From: CAVZLD01 sp964522605
GTDB lineage: Bacteria > Planctomycetota > Planctomycetia > Pirellulales > Pirellulaceae
Assembly (NCBI GenBank): GCA_964522605.1
Contig: CAZFWV010000139.1
Location: 1 to 15,887 of the forward strand
Direction: 5' to 3'
Length of the DNA: 15,887 nucleotides
Shown here: positions 15,657-15,887 of the stretch, piece after piece
Position numbering within the stretch: the first letter of the stretch is position 1
Layout: each line of letters starts with the position of its first letter
Made by a program: the position numbers and the translations under genes
The notes under the pieces: generated by a model
Database searches by the model: none
What the model was told of the DNA's origin: nothing
Seen by the model: the letters and a program-made list of their open reading frames with translations, nothing else

Positions 15657-15794
15657 TCGTTTAACCCGCAGCCGTCAGGCGAGGTCTTTCCGTGGATGCC
15701 CCTGCAATGGCCCATAAACTCAGGAGATGTGCGGTTCCACACCGGGCGAGACCCCGGTTCAACGAACCTCGCCTGGCGGCTGCGGGTTAAACGA
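15657..15794. repeat. 29-bp inverted repeat pair with 80-nt spacer (planctomycete-type dispersed repeat)
   Basis: The left arm 15657-15685 (containing tttaacccgcagccg) pairs with the right arm 15766-15794 (containing ggctgcgggttaaa) over 29 bp with one G-T wobble at 15675/15776. The spacer 15686-15765 has no gene. The 'gtttaacccgcagcc..aggcgagg' unit is, as I recall, a recurring intergenic motif in planctomycete genomes. It differs in sequence from the pair at 3176-3314 but has the same design: long near-perfect arms and a 80-95 nt spacer. Confidence 0.75.
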
Positions 15795-15802
15795 GTGTTT
15801 CC

Positions 15803-15834
15803 CCCTCAACATTCGGAACTCCTTGTTCGTCACT
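15803..15834 (+). repeat. 32-nt dispersed repeat, copy 2
   Basis: Same orientation as 7898-7929, 30 of 32 bases identical. It starts 8 nt after the right arm of the 29-bp inverted repeat. The remaining bases to the window end show only a small palindrome ggcgcaa-a-ttgcgcc (15867-15881). No gene is visible in 15521-15887, though a feature cut off at the edge cannot be excluded. Confidence 0.7.
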
Positions 15835-15887
15835 CTGCACTGCTAACAGGTAGTTTCTTGTCGGGCGGCGCAAATTGCGCCAAGGGG

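Noticed and set aside
15740..15795. tRNA-like segment (ccccggttcaacgaacc resembles a T-arm)
   Set aside because: No acceptor, D or anticodon arms in register. The segment is the spacer and right arm of an inverted repeat.

Overview
The window looks like a chromosomal segment from a member of the Planctomycetota. This is an inference from GC-rich DNA, weak or absent Shine-Dalgarno sites, long intergenic gaps, protein flavour (hybrid kinase with a large Cache-like sensor, FtsK with acidic linkers, the MPVQM-type bifunctional-nuclease-family protein) and dispersed inverted-repeat pairs of a kind I recall from planctomycete genomes. No rRNA, tRNA, CRISPR array, transposase or phage gene is visible. 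The gene content is mostly housekeeping.

Layout. 142-2607 (minus): orphan membrane hybrid histidine kinase. 2608-3391: gene-poor gap with a candidate minus-strand promoter for the kinase and a 22-bp inverted repeat. 3392-4261 (plus): truB, tRNA pseudouridine-55 synthase. 4262-4790: gap with hairpins and an 'accacggat'-type repeat. 4791-7805: ftsK, DNA translocase, with an extra ~190-residue, very acidic tail after the gamma domain. 7806-8345: a gap with hairpins, one copy of a 32-nt repeat, and then a strong promoter, a 34-codon leader ORF and mutually exclusive antiterminator/terminator stems just before cimA. 8346-9950: cimA (citramalate synthase). 9981-13136: valS (valyl-tRNA synthetase) with two unusual insertions. 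13350-13751: bifunctional nuclease-family protein. 13774-15240: solute-binding-like lipoprotein without a transporter beside it. 15263-15520: small DUF2007-like protein. 15521-15887: a hairpin, a 29-bp inverted repeat and the second copy of the 32-nt repeat.

How the genes fit together. cimA and valS are 30 nt apart and probably co-transcribed. CimA opens the threonine-independent route to isoleucine and ValRS consumes valine, so one leader could control both by branched-chain amino acid supply. The bfn, lipoprotein and DUF2007 genes are separated by only 22 nt each and look like one transcription unit. The other genes look independently transcribed.

The most interesting item is the cimA leader (about 8065-8345). 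It has a consensus -35, 17-nt spacer and reasonable -10, a short ORF with four Ile codons in its second half, and a terminator whose 5' arm can instead pair with the segment spanning the leader stop codon. This is the layout of ribosome-mediated transcription attenuation. It is a structural inference from one sequence and needs comparative or experimental support.
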